Positions 43,881 to 55,847 of a stretch of DNA of 64,000 nt are shown here, piece after piece. The position numbers and the translations under genes were made by a program. Source of the DNA: Agapetus fuscipes (taxonomy: Eukaryota; Arthropoda; Insecta; Trichoptera; Glossosomatidae); contig OX637340.1 of NCBI GenBank assembly GCA_951799405.1, positions 2,976,001 to 3,040,000 on the forward strand. The letters are read 5' to 3'. Each line of letters starts with the position of its first letter. The stretch's first letter is position 1. Under the pieces are notes generated by a model. The model saw only the letters and a list, made by a program, of their open reading frames with translations. It was not told the origin of the DNA and ran no database searches.

Positions 43881-44340
43881 ATAGACTGTAATTTAAATTC
43901 TAAGCAAATACTTGCGGCGTAACCCTTAAATGCTAGTTGCTTATCTATCGAATAAAGTGTATACACCAGCGGACATTGAAAAGTTAATGGAGTCGCTGTA
44001 TCGCAATGGGATGCAAAGGCGCTTCAGTACCGCGAGTATAAAACATTGAGCGTAAATCTCTCCTCGATTGCGTAAATAGAAAAAACGTATTGAAACTGAA
44101 TCACTCACTAGGAGTGCCGTCGTATATTCCATACGTTTTCGATTTACGCAATGTTTTATGTTGGGCGTTCAGATAGCGCAGGGCCACGTGAATTATGCAT
44201 ACAAAACAAAACCCAAACACTTCCGGTTTATCTTTAAACACCGGGAAACACACAACTGAGGATATTTTGTCGGGGAAATTATACGGCGCTCCGGAGCCCA
44301 GACAGCTCTCCCCGCGGCGCCCGACATTTTAAATTAACGC
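43881..44340. repeat. foldback repeat (family F), copy B
   Basis: Counterpart of 13191-13620. Confidence 0.5.
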
Positions 44341-44445
44341 CTCTGAATGTTGGGATAATGCCCCGTGGCATACAGCATAGCGCACCACTTGGTAATAACA
44401 TACATAGAGGAGCAGAAACTAAATTACTGCATTAATACCTTGACT

Positions 44446-44612
44446 TATAGGTTGGTATGAGGCTGACCACCCATACTGTAAAAAATGGTTCACTTTGCCA
44501 ATAATAATAAATAATAAGTTAAGCGCGAACTTAAACATGTCTGTTTTGTGAAAATGCATATAATGTGAATCTCTAATGTTACTTATATTTTGCAACTTAG
44601 ATTAGATTAGAA
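44446..44612 (+). repeat. LINE 3'-tail repeat (family R), copy B
   Basis: Same insertion as 13707-13934. It keeps the CCTTGACTTATAGG end lost in A but has lost its middle. Confidence 0.75.
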
Positions 44613-44654
44613 ATATACTATAGCCCACATTTGTCTCAGTCCTATCAATAGTCC

Positions 44655-44904
44655 ATAATCTATAACCTAAAATATAAGTTGCAAAGATATATTAACATTA
44701 AAAGCTCATATCAAATGCATGCCCACAAACAAACACGTGTAAGTTCGCGCTTACAAATGCTGAATGTGTACTTACAAATTATAATCCAAACCGCGAATGA
44801 ACATAAACCCTACAACATTTGCCGACCTTCCCTGACACAAGGGTGACATTGGCAAAGTAAACGATTTTTTACAGTATAGCCCCATACCAACCTATAAGTC
44901 AAGG
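44655..44904 (-). repeat. LINE 3'-tail repeat (family R), copy B, uninterrupted
   Basis: Empty-site counterpart of 14703-16093. It reads TGAATGTGTACTTACAAAT where A carries a LINE. Confidence 0.85.
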
Positions 44905-45023
44905 AATAGTCATAAGAAATAAGGCCATTTTGTTTTTCGACACCCAATTATAACACATGCCATAATGCCTTAAAATAATGCCCTTTTCCTTTAAAATTCG
45001 TAAATTTTAGAGATCACAATATT

Positions 45024-45421
45024 CTTATGTAAATATGAAATATAAATATTTAAAATAAGTAGGTATTAGTTATAGTTATAGGAATTCTGTATTGTATTGT
45101 GTGGGTAGGAATCATTGAATAAAATACGTGAAGCATCGAGAAATAATGATTACTACGCCTTTCTGGAACTGTCCAGCGAATATAGGTCTAGATTGTACTG
45201 TTTTAAAGAGTATAAGAAGGGTGCGAGTGGCTTGCAGGGCCAGAAGTATCATACAAGCTTTACAACTAGATTGTACCAAAACCAGTGAACAGAAACCAAG
45301 TGTAATGGAATAGTCCAGACTACCTTTGTGAAAATAAATTATTAAAAGTGTAAAATAAACAACTGTATAAGAAGACCAGTATTTTTTAATTGAAAGACTT
45401 TTGAACCCTAATTTCGTAACA
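45024..45421 (+). mobile_element. B-specific LTR-like insertion
   Basis: Breaks CACAATATTTAAAACG (intact in A at about 16206). It ends TTTCGTAAC and is flanked by AATATT on both sides. An internal AGAGTATAAGAAGG may be a TATA region. It is probably a solo LTR. Confidence 0.55.
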
Positions 45422-45947
45422 ATATTTAAAACGCAGGTTATCTGTCAAGTCTAGGTTTGTTTGTTGACTGGTTCAGCAGCCATTATTATTCGCAAAAGTA
45501 CCAACTTTTTAGGATTTTTTTTACATTCGATTTTTTTTGTACACATGTAAATGCAACTGTGAAGTTATTTGTTCCCTTTCTTAATAGTGATCATTTTCGT
45601 AAGTAAGTTGAAACAGATATATATGATGTCTATTTTCTTTAAAATAATTTCTAGTCCACAGATATTATTAGTCAATGTAGCGCACTCTTACTTATACGCC
45701 GTATATGTTACATGCTCGTACACAAGTCCAGACGGGACATTGACTTCAATCTTGTCACCATAATATGGAAACCCAACCATACACTTGAAATGACTCGGTG
45801 TTTCATATTACTAACTCCGCTCTTACAAGTTATTTAGACTTCTGATTCATTTTCATAAGTAATAAACGAGTATCGATGAAAAATTTCCGAGAGCTATTGT
45901 TAACCTTTCGATTGGTGGGGATTGGTTTATTCTTTGGCGCTACTGAC

Positions 45948-46247
45948 CGGTCCGTAGTTCAGTGGAAACACTTCGGACTCTGAATGGGATGGTTGTGGGT
46001 TCGATACCCGGCGGAGCACAAAAAATATACCATTTATATATTTTCAAATTTGCTCTTCGCTGGGTAGAAAAATTCATAAAACCTTTACCAATGACCGGTC
46101 ACCAAAGGTCCATCCAGCCTTACAGCAACTGGGTCTTGCTTGAGAATTGGCGCTTTCTACGGCGACGACCAAGCTCGCAGAGGGCTCTTGAGGTGTGATT
46201 CACTCAAAAACAGCGCTCACCAAATAAAGCATCATATTATTATTATA
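45948..46247 (+). mobile_element. tRNA-Gln-like SINE (family Q), copy B
   Basis: Better preserved head than A (GGTCCGTAGTTCAGTGG, GGACTCTGAATGGG, GGGTTCGATACCC), with an ATT tail. Confidence 0.85.
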
Positions 46248-46262
46248 AATCTTCTAAAAAGT

Positions 46263-46331
46263 TCCTTGACTTCTAGGTTGGTATGCGGCTGACCACCCAT
46301 GCTGTAAAAATGGTTCACTTTGCCAATGTCA
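46263..46331 (+). repeat. LINE 3'-tail repeat fragment, copy B
   Basis: Counterpart of 18706-18776. The following 46332-47407 matches 18777-19847 and has no recognised gene. Confidence 0.7.
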
Positions 46332-47407
46332 CCATACACTACGCGACTTCCGATGCGGGTGCCGTGGATCAATGGTAGAAGAAATGAGAAAGGCTTACAC
46401 AGGATATGGAGCAAGAAAATCTGAACCGAAAATTCCAATATAAAAGTGGAACTAAGAAAGAAGTCTCGGACCATCTGCGTTAGCTGGTGTACGGAAGTCA
46501 CTTCAAGAAGTAACACCTCCGAGTGTTGGGGATGAGCCGCCACAATGTTGGGGTATCGCGAGCGGCAAACACAGCGCTGTCTTGCTGCTGAATACATGAA
46601 TAGATAAAGAACAGAACACAGAAGGAAACGCGGAGAAATCGAGCCCGAGACACTGTCGAGGAATCTGTAATCCAAAGCAAGAAGTGATGGAAATTATCGG
46701 GAACCCGAGAAGAGCAGAAATTATTCCAGAATCAATACGATATTATTAGTTTCGTGAGTGTAAAGCGTGTAGTCTTTCCATACATATTGCTGGGCTCTAA
46801 ATTTTTTTTTTGGTATTTTGAAATTTTCTTTCCAAGGTTACCGAATACCGACATTCACTCGTCTGTGCTCTGTCATGACCTGCCCCACCTTCTTCAGGGG
46901 TCATCATTTCCCAGTGTGCACATAAATTATCATGTCTGCACATAACTGCTACCGATCTGCATACATTATGTGCCAAGTTGTAATGTTGTATGGTGTGCGT
47001 ATTTACTGAAACGTGGTTGCTATTTAAATATGTGTATTGTAGAACATTCCGCGCAAGCAAACTAATCAATTTAGCAACCCCGCAGGTATAATATTATTAT
47101 AGTAATTAATAGCAGATTAATACTATCGTGGAGGCGGGCCATCTTTTAATTAATCATTTTTATTGTATTCGAAATATATGAATAGTTGTCTGGTTCACAT
47201 AGTTAGTGAGTTCTCAGCTTGCAAAATGTTAATTCAAATTATATTATGTCAGAATCTCTAAAAAGCTATTTCACTGTCTGTCTGGCTTTGTGCGGTGTAC
47301 CATACAAACAGTAAGACAAAGGTTCGTGAAATCGGATCTAGGTATTCTCTCCTATGGTAGACCACATGCTCCTCGATTTCTTTTAAAAATTTAAAATCGC
47401 AAAATTA

Positions 47408-47895
47408 ATGTTACCGACTTTGATGTATGGAAGTGAAGCATGGACAGTGAATGATAGCGAAATGAGTAAAGTATGTACGGTGGAAATGAAGCATTTGAGA
47501 AGTATGACAGGAAAAACTTTGAGGGATAGAGTTAGGAATGAATGGGTAAAAAAATAATGTAATTTGAAAGAGGATGTGAAAGTTAAAGTACAAAAGAATG
47601 TGATGAGATGATTTGGGCATGTGGAAAGAATGAAAGATGATAGACTGACAAAGTATGTATACAAAGAAAGTGTGAAAGGAAAAAGAGGGAAGGGACGACC
47701 GAGAAAAGTATGGAGTGATCAGATTGAGGAGATTGTGAAAGAATGGGATATACAAAGTTAGCGTAAAAGAAGAAAATGCATGAAAAAGGTGATGGATATG
47801 AAGGAATTGAAAGAGGTATGTCAGGATAGGAAAAAATGGAGGCAACTCTGCAGAGGCTCTGGCCACCCCTAGCGGAATGGCGACAGAGTTACAGC
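47408..47895 (+). pseudogene. LINE family L-A C-terminal relic, copy B
   Basis: As 19848-20344, with the same TGA and TAG plus an extra TAA in the WVKKECN motif (about 47555). The tail has one GTTACA unit against three in A. Confidence 0.9.
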
Positions 47896-47939
47896 ATGTT
47901 TTTGTTACAAGTGAAAAATGAGTTGTTACAACAAAAATA

Positions 47940-48210
47940 AAAACGCAACTTAGCTGCACATCTAGTGTAACTTCTTGCCGCGTTATCCCCGAAGGGTCTC
48001 GCATGTGGCGAGTGAAACCTATTTATTTTTACAGGTAAGGGGGCCGGTCTTACGCCAACCACTTCATTTGAAGTAGGGGTTTCCCAGCTTCCGAGGGTGC
48101 TGTTACTCATTTATTGTGAATGCTGAGTAAACTTTGCCGGTATTTTATTTTGGAGTTTTTTAAATAAACACCGAAACGGGAAATCGTTTCTGACACCCTC
48201 GGCGGAATTG
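47940..48210 (-). mobile_element. tRNA-derived SINE (family S1), copy B, headless
   Basis: Counterpart of 20393-20662. Confidence 0.75.
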
Positions 48211-48443
48211 TATTGTATTTACGGACCATTATTGTATTTATACATGTGTATTGTATTTATCGCAAAAATCCTAGATTGCTGCCTTTGGTTCTTTACGTTT
48301 CAATTAAGGATTATGAGCCTCAGCGCCTGTTCATACGGAAAGTCGCGTAGTGTATTGGGATGAATGTTAGCTTTCACACAATCCGGCGTGGTTTGTCCGG
48401 CGATTCCATACATTTAGCGACCACATACGGTCGCACACATACA

Positions 48444-48951
48444 TTCCTTGACTGATAGGTTGGTATGAGGTTGACCACCCATACTGTAAAAAAATGGTTC
48501 ACTTTGCCAATGTCACCCCTGTTTCAGGGAAGGTCGGCAAGAGTTGCTGGGCTTATGTTCATTGGAGATTGGGTTTTTTATATTGTAGGTCCACATGCGG
48601 CGTGTGTGAGCGCGAAATTATGCGTGTCTGCTTGTGGGAATGCATTTAATATGAATTTAAAAAGATACATATCGTATGTTTAATAATAAAGAGCAATAAG
48701 TCAAAGATTGAGAAAATCGAGATTTTGTAATAAAACGCAAGAACAATGCGAAAAGAATAGGTAAAATGCGACAACCGTTCAATTTGGACGAATATGACCG
48801 AGATAAAACATCGATCGCCTTTTTCATCCCATACAAGTTGTACTGGTTGTCTGAACTTCAAACGTGATTTCCCAACATTCTTATTTTTTGAGTTATTGCT
48901 CTTTATTATAAAGCGTGCGATATCTTTGCAGCTTAGATTTAGATTAAGATT
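48444..48951 (+). repeat. LINE 3'-tail repeat (family R) split by MITE, copy B
   Basis: Counterpart of 20895-21402. The MITE occupies 48681-48909. Confidence 0.85.
48681..48909. mobile_element. MITE with AATAAAGAGCAATAA ends, copy B
   Basis: Same insertion as 21132-21360. Confidence 0.75.
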
Positions 48952-49297
48952 TAGTTACGTACCAAAACAAGAAAAAGCAAAAACATGTAAAGCGGGCCTA
49001 CATACAATAAGTGTTGAATTTTAGGCAGCAAAAATATGACGGAAAATTTGAAATTGAGTGTGTAGTTGCGTAAGCCATCAGCTCTTAATTTTCTGTTAAA
49101 TAATTACGATTATTATAAGTTGTGCAACAAGCAATGAGTCTTCAGTGCGATCTCGTTATCTGGCAAACTCATTGTGAAAAAACCCAGTGTATTGCTCAAG
49201 ATTGGAGAAAATTAACTAATAATTTGATGTTATGTAAAAACATGTTTATCGATGTATTAATTACAATGCGAGTCGAATTCGGCTTTGGAGATCTAAT

Positions 49298-49556
49298 CTA
49301 GTCAAATCTAAGTGGCAAAGATATGTTACATTGGAGTTTCACATTACATGCATTCCCACAACCAGACACGTACAAGTTCGCGCTTGCACATGCCTCATGT
49401 GAACCCACAACATAAAAACCAAATCTCAAATGGACGCACACCCTGCAACTCTTGCCGTCAACAATAGGGAACACATGAAACAGTGGTGACATTGGCAAAG
49501 TGAACTATTTTTACAGCATGGGTGGTCAGCCGCATACCAACCTATAAGTCAAGGAA
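49298..49556 (-). repeat. LINE 3'-tail repeat (family R), copy B, uninterrupted
   Basis: Shows the pre-insertion state of 21745-22203. Confidence 0.85.
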
Positions 49557-50155
49557 CATACACGACAAATTACATTTTTTAAATCAACATCTGATTTTTA
49601 AATATCTTACTTGCGCGAAAAAAACTTAATAATGTGCTTTCTGAATTGAAAGACGACAAATATATGAAGAATTTTCATCTTGCAATTCGGTAATGCATGA
49701 AAACATGTTTTTTTAGAACACGCGAACTGCATTGCAATCCGTCCCTCTCCCTCTTTAATCTCCAATTAAATGAAAAACCCTTTTATGATTTCCTCTTGTT
49801 GTTTTTAGATTGTTAAGAATCTTACAATAAGTAACTTACAAATTGTGAAAAATTGTATTGACTCTTATTTAATACACAAAAAATGGCATCCATGTTGAAT
49901 GCAAAATGTATTTAATTTAAACATTAGTACTCATGCAGCTTTGTAGACACTCATACAATTTTTCTGTACAATTTTTTTATAAACGTGGACATTAAAAATA
50001 CCACGAAGCGCCTTTACTGAAATAGGGGTGACATTGACAATATACAATATTGGGTAATCAATATTTTAGTAAACGAATTTTCCAAAAGCAACAAAATAAA
50101 GTATTGTTGGCACGTATCGGAAATTATGAAAAGTTGTATTTTATTTGTTGCGTAC

Positions 50156-50293
50156 TCCAACTACGTTTAAGCTCTACAAGAGTGTCTTACCAAAAAATGT
50201 ACGCTAACTAAAGCGCTGTTTTAGTTTCCATGCAAATTTTAATTAAACGCTATGGCTCAGTTTAAACTTAAAGTTTTATACTTGAGGCGTTGT
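50156..50293. repeat. foldback repeat (family F), copy B
   Basis: Counterpart of 22798-22936. The remainder of 49557-50767 is featureless duplicated sequence. Confidence 0.5.
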
Positions 50294-50767
50294 ACAGTAT
50301 GGGTGTATAGAGAAGCAGTCGATAGGGCGCATTATGAAAATGATCACGTCGATAGGTACCGCTGTCGCTTCATTAATATTCTTTGTACTCCCAACTCTTT
50401 GTGTTTTTCATTTCCCGAAAGGAGGCGCCGCTCGAAATATAAAACTTGTAATGAGCCCGTCCCCCGGGTGGCAGACGCGGGAAAGCGATCCTGCCTGTCA
50501 ATGGACTCTCATTAACGCAAGATGTCTGCCCAATTTATTTCTCTAAACTAGATGTACCTAATTGGGCTGGTGTAAATAAGTAATTAAGATGGCTTCGTTT
50601 TCTTTTAGTGGCGCATTTATCAAACATCATTGTCTATTATGGCTATGTTTACTTCATTTTTTGGCATTTGGAATTACAGTCTCTGGATGCAGCCAATGTG
50701 TAAATCATGATGTTCAGACTTTTCTTTGGAGACTTCTCCTTTCTATTTTAATACTGTCATGATTTTA

Positions 50768-51064
50768 CTTGGGTTCTTTTTAATTAGACTGCGATTTATT
50801 TATTCAACAGGATTTATTTTGCACAATGCACGGTTGTAGACTGTACACTACTTCTCTAGCTCTATCGACTTCGCGTCACAATGTTTCAAGCGTCTCTGGC
50901 TCTCCCATATCATTGCGGCTCATATATAGAGACGATTCTAGCTTGTTCTAGATTATTCCACATAATGGGTTTTTCAATACACTTCCAGATTGTTCGACAC
51001 ACACCATCGTGCTTAGACGCACGTACCTAGATACATGTACACACAAACTCATAGTTCGTAACAA
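50768..51064 (-). repeat. LTR-like repeat (family T)
   Basis: On the minus strand it begins TGTTACGAACTATGAG. It shares blocks with 5205 and 60175. Copy A holds a shortened version around 23840-23890. Confidence 0.5.
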
Positions 51065-51690
51065 TACCATTTATGGCAAAAACTGGTGAAACTCATAGCT
51101 ATTTTTGATGGTTGGAAGGATTGTTAGCTGGCGTTATTCAATTTATTATTTTTTATTACTAAAAAATAAGGCTCTGATTAAGATTTCTTAGTCGAATACC
51201 AGAAACATAATAGATATCTTTTGCAGTACCTATTTTAAGAATTATATCCATATAATCGTACCGTTGGAAGTACACGACAATGGTCTCTTATTTAACACCC
51301 TGTTTCATTCCGAACTATTTATATGAATTCAGCAATTAATGTTAATAAGAACATTTCTTTGGGTATTATGAACACCCGATTGCCATTTTTATGATCGAAT
51401 TCGATGTCTAATTCTTAATTTATTGATAAAGGCATTGCTCAATTTTAGGATTACGTGATCTGTTGTACTCGTACCTAGCGGATGCTGAGAAGATCAGTGC
51501 TTAGTCAATGTTAATTGATGGATTATGTTCACAGGTATTTACTTACCTGCGTTATGTTATATAATGTATGTGTTTCTGGGTAATATATTACAATAGTGGG
51601 AATGGGAATAGGAAATGTGATTTAGTATTATCATGTGCGGTTGTGATGTGATAATACCATTATAGGTGCATTATTCATGTTACATAATGT

Positions 51691-52206
51691 ACTGCTAATA
51701 ATTATTTATATGTACAATGCGTATAAGCTTGAGATATATACCAATTTATGAAATGTGTTTACCTTATGTCTATATAATAACAATAATCTATAATCTAAGT
51801 TGCAAGGATATATTCATTCAAAGCTCTCAGATGTATGCCCACAAACAAACACGTGTAGTTCGCGCTTACAAATGCTGATTGTGTACTTACAAATAAAATC
51901 CAAACCTCAAATGAACATACGCCCTGCAACTCTTGCCGACATTCCCTGAAACAGGGGTGCCATTGGCAAAGTGAACCATTTTTTACAGTATGGGTGGTCA
52001 GCCTCATACCAACCTATAAGTCAAGGAATACGAGTAATAAATAACATTTAAGTATAAAAAAGAAAAAAAACAACAACAAAACCTTAAAAATAAATCTATA
52101 CAAAAAAGTAAAAAAAAAAAATAACCTACTGCTAATAATTATTTATATGTACAATGCGTATAAGCTTGAGATATATACCAATTTATGAAATGTATTTACC
52201 TTATGT
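51691..52206. repeat. 79-bp direct repeat flanking a LINE tail in copy B
   Basis: ACTGCTAATAATTATTTATA starts at 51691 and again at 52128. The 79-bp copies differ at one base. In A the same sequence is present once around the LINE. Confidence 0.85.
51782..52120 (-). repeat. LINE 3'-tail repeat (family R), copy B
   Basis: Counterpart of 25000-25441 but lacking the RT-coding end. It gives an unoccupied form of the Ty3 target site (CAGATGTATGCCC). Confidence 0.85.
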
Positions 52207-52237
52207 GTTTTTATATGTTTACCTAACGCACATGGAC

Positions 52238-52491
52238 ACAATCGGGGCTATTCTTAGACATTTTAGTCGTCGGTTAAGCCCACGCTTTGACAAACTAATG
52301 GCGCCTACGCTGGAAGGTTCATCACCACGGTCATTCTTACCTACCGAATTTTGGTAATATTTGTATGAAGACTAATCAGATGTTCACTTGCGGCCATCTT
52401 GGATTGACAGGTTTTCATACAAATGCATCATTAGTTTGTCAAAGCGTGGGCTCAACGGACGACTAAAATTTCTAAGAATAGCACCGATTGT
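52238..52491. mobile_element. long-TIR MITE, 254 bp, copy B
   Basis: Inverted ends of about 60 bp running from ACAATCGG through GCTATTCTTAGA, TTTTAGTCGTC and GCCCACGCTTTGACAAAC, with few mismatches. There is no coding frame. Target duplication not clear. Confidence 0.85.
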
Positions 52492-52984
52492 TTAAATACG
52501 GTTATTTCTCATCGTTTACCGAAACTTTAATGACTTAAACGAAACGTTGAAAATTAACTGTACGCATGCAGCAAAGATAGATGTAACAATACAATCAATT
52601 GAAGAAAAGTTTCGAGTATACGAATTATAAATTGGTATTTAAAAAAAAATGCATAATCTTTTGAGGAACAAGGATATTGCAATTGAGTGTTTAGTTGCGT
52701 AAGCCATTAGCTTCTAATTAACTGTTAAATGATGGGTGATTACGATAATTATAACTTATACAACAAGCCATGAGTCTTTAATGTCATATCGTATCTGCCT
52801 CAATGTCGAAAAAACCCGATGTAATGCTAAAGATTAAAGAAAATAAGTAAAAAGCATTTTAGGACATCCATGCAAAATGAGTGTAGGTACTGAAAAAAAA
52901 CTGGAATAATCTAGTCCATAATAAAGAGTATGGAATTATTAGCTGAAGCAAGTATTGTGTCTGCTATTAATATTCCATCATGTT

Positions 52985-53606
52985 ATCTAATATAAGTTGA
53001 AAAATATATGTAACATTTTAGAGGTTCACATTATATGCATTTTCACAAACAGGCACGTATAAGTTCGCGCTTAAACATGCCGCATGTGGTCCTACAATAT
53101 AAAAACCCGAATCTCAAATGAACGTACACCCTGCAACTCCTGCCGACTTCCCTGAAACAGGGGTGACATTGGTAAAGTGAACCATTTTCTACAGCATGGG
53201 TGGTCAGCCGCATGCCAACCTATAAGTCAAGGAACATACACAACAAATTACATTTTTAATATCAACAAATTATAACATGTATGGACATCAAAAACTATCA
53301 GAAAAGAAATTCTAATTTAAAAAACCCTAAACATCACAGATCAACCGCCACTTCTTTCTGTCTTTACACACTTCTTTCATTTCATTCAGAGTCATAACCT
53401 TCTTCATACAGGCTCTCCTTTTATTATGACTCTGGATATTCCATTCATTCGCAATTTCGGAAATTTGGTCCATCCATACCTTTCTCGGTCTTCACCCACC
53501 ACGACATCCCATCTATTCTTGCAACATACATATACTTTCTTCGTCAGTCTTTCATCATTCATTCTCTACATATGCCCAAACCATCTAATGAAATTCCATA
53601 ATGTTA
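52985..53606 (-). pseudogene. LINE (family L-C): RT C-terminus plus full 3' UTR
   Basis: The key copy for family R. On the minus strand, RKVWMDQISEIANEWN, RRACMKKVMTLNEMKEVCKD and KKWRLICDV with stop (about 53500-53335) lead directly through ~110 bp into the CCTTGACTTATAGG repeat and its tail. Upstream the frame is broken by frameshifts. It is absent from copy A. Confidence 0.9.
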
Positions 53607-53859
53607 TGAACCAAGGCTTAGTCAATTGTTTTGCATACCAAGTAAAATTCTCTTAACATCGTATCCATGACGTGGTATTGACCACCACCAGAATCGTACA
53701 TGACCATGTTGTTTGTGTGATAAGGATCGGTTCAGTGGCCCGTCGCGTAGTCCATTGTCACCTGACGCGCCTGCCATTGCAGAGGGCACGCAGTTCATAG
53801 CTCTTTCCGCGCGACGTGCGTCCGTCACCGCATTGTAGTCCAGGCAAATCATTATTATC

Positions 53860-54180
53860 TATAATCTAAGTTGCAAAGAAATGTTAACGTTCAAGATTCA
53901 TATATAACGATCAAGAATGAAGACCCATTTCTTCACCGCCGCATCAAGCTTGAAAGCGCCCTTGCAGTGACAGTAGTCACAAAACGGCGCTATAAAAATC
54001 ATCATCATCATCATCATTAATTTTAAGTGAATGCCAACAAACAGACGGGTGTAAGTTCGCGCTTGCAAATGCTGCACGTGTACTTACAGATTAAGATACA
54101 AACCTCAACTTTTTCCGACCTTCCCTGAAAAAGGGACGGTGACATTGGCTAAGTGAACCATTTTTTACCGTATGGGTTTT
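53860..54180 (-). repeat. LINE 3'-tail repeat (family R), copy B, interrupted
   Basis: Counterpart of 26575-26908. The ATC tract is longer. Confidence 0.75.
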
Positions 54181-54185
54181 ACAGC

Positions 54186-54527
54186 TTGTACACGCATACA
54201 GGTACATCATATGACAGACTATGAAATCAAAGTGACTACGCACACTTATACACGTGAGACGGAACCGATTGACAGTGTTTGTGATTGTGTGTGTACATAA
54301 CATGCTGGTGGTGGAATGATCCAGTAAATGCGAGAAAGACCCCTCTGATTCCTTATAACAGAGATCTAAATGGTACGGACATTAAAGTCGCAAGAAAGCA
54401 ATTCGCAGAGTAACACCTATAAACAGTGATTGTCAAGTTGTGAAATAAATTGTGAAAAATCAATTCTGTAAAAGTAAATTATGGCATTTTAATTAAAAAG
54501 AGAATCCAGCAGAAAACGTAACAATAT
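54186..54527 (+). repeat. LTR-like relic, copy B
   Basis: Counterpart of 26912-27247. Confidence 0.45.
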
Positions 54528-55025
54528 TAACCTAACTTGTTTTGCTTATTTGTATTTGGTTATTGCTGTTTCGCGCTCATTTTTTTTTGTCTATTTCGCC
54601 TGGGCTATACTGTGCCGGAGTAAATCACACACGCGCTGATTGACACTTCCTCGGAATTATATCGTAAATTTCCGATTGTGCGGGCACTGTGAATCGTCGT
54701 ACAGAGATAGTGGGTCATTGCTTTATGACTACCCGTACATACTTGCTATCCTAAATTGTGCAGTGGCTGTGCATAGTCAGGGGCGTGCATTCCAAACATG
54801 CAAAGGCATGTGTGATGTCCTCTGAGAAAGGAGTGGTGTGTATCCAGTAAAAACGGTGTTATGGCCGAGGAAGTCAATTGGCTGATCTTTCTAGCGTATT
54901 TGGAATATAATAACATTGTTTCGATCATTTGTCTATAACTTTGATCCTGTTTCAACAGATGTCATTGGGTTATTATTGATTTATTATTCAATAAATATAT
55001 ATTTTAATGAATTAAGTAATTATTA

Positions 55026-55561
55026 ATAGATGATATTGATACCTGTTTCTTACATTAATAAATTTGAATTCAAATTAAATGAACTATTCGGTCCTTGGAT
55101 ATTTGCAAGATTAGTAGGAATGATATAATTGTAGTAATAATTTTGTGGCTTATATACTCCACATTTTGCTTTTAAAATACGGCAAAGAACGATTACCTTT
55201 TTTATTCATAAAAAAAAACAGGAGATAGTATTTTTTCTGTAGAAATAATTATGCGTGTATCACAAAGTACTACTTACTTTATCTTCGTCAATAATTGATT
55301 TCCTGGAATCCTTTTCCCATGAACTTATTTTTGTTAGCAATTTCTCCACTATTATTATAATGTTCATGCTACCATCTACATTCCAAATATTATTATTACG
55401 TCGTGTATGAGGATGGTAACAAAGTATCTCTTGTACTATTCCCAGAAGGTTGTGTATGACAATTTTCCCAAATTTCTCCATTCTTCCATCTATTCTATTC
55501 ATCAAGTTTCTTGCAAATAAATTAATTAATTCAAATTGTTTTTTTTTTTTTTTTGTTTCAG
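55026..55561. other. no recognisable feature; ends in a strong polypyrimidine tract
   Basis: AT-rich. The last ~25 bases are a T run leading to TTTCAG. Confidence 0.5.
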
Positions 55562-55639
55562 GTGAGTGCCTCCCTATTGAATTATTTCATCTCTCAACAT
55601 GATCCATTAATGAACAACGTCTCGAATTTCATATCCAAG
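55562..55639 (+). CDS. candidate internal host exon, 26 codons
   Basis: A long T run and GTTTCAG precede the segment and AAG/GTAATG follows, both good splice consensus matches. Between them frame 1 is open throughout: SASLLNYFISQHDPLMNN and onward to ISK, phase 0 at both ends. The protein family is not recognised. It is not a repeat seen elsewhere in the window and lies outside the duplication. An open 78-base frame can occur by chance, so the support comes from the two splice sites together. Confidence 0.35.
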
Positions 55640-55710
55640 GTAATGAAAACAAATTAATTAACAGCCTGATAAACGACAATTTCACTCTTTGAAAAGCAAC
55701 ATTTCTTGCA

Positions 55711-55847
55711 CCCCAAGTATAAAACTTTAAATTTAACCATAGCGTTTTGCTAAAAAAACATGTAAATTAAAACGCTCTCGTAGGCTGCTGTTTTAGTTTC
55801 CATGCGTTCTTTTTGCAAACGCTATGGTCGAGTTTAAACGTAGAGGT
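55711..55847. repeat. foldback repeat (family F), most compact copy
   Basis: CCCCAAGTATAAAACTTTAA and AACCATAGCGTTTTGC on the left pair with GCAAACGCTATGGT and GAGTTTAAACG on the right, around an AACGCTCTCGTAGGCTGCTG centre. Confidence 0.65.

Larger units (their letters stand above)
41602..55025. repeat. large direct duplication, copy B
   Basis: Colinear with 9977-28150. It is shorter because it lacks the LINE, Jockey-like and TIR insertions found in A. It carries its own insertions at 45024-45421 and 52985-53606. Confidence 0.9.
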
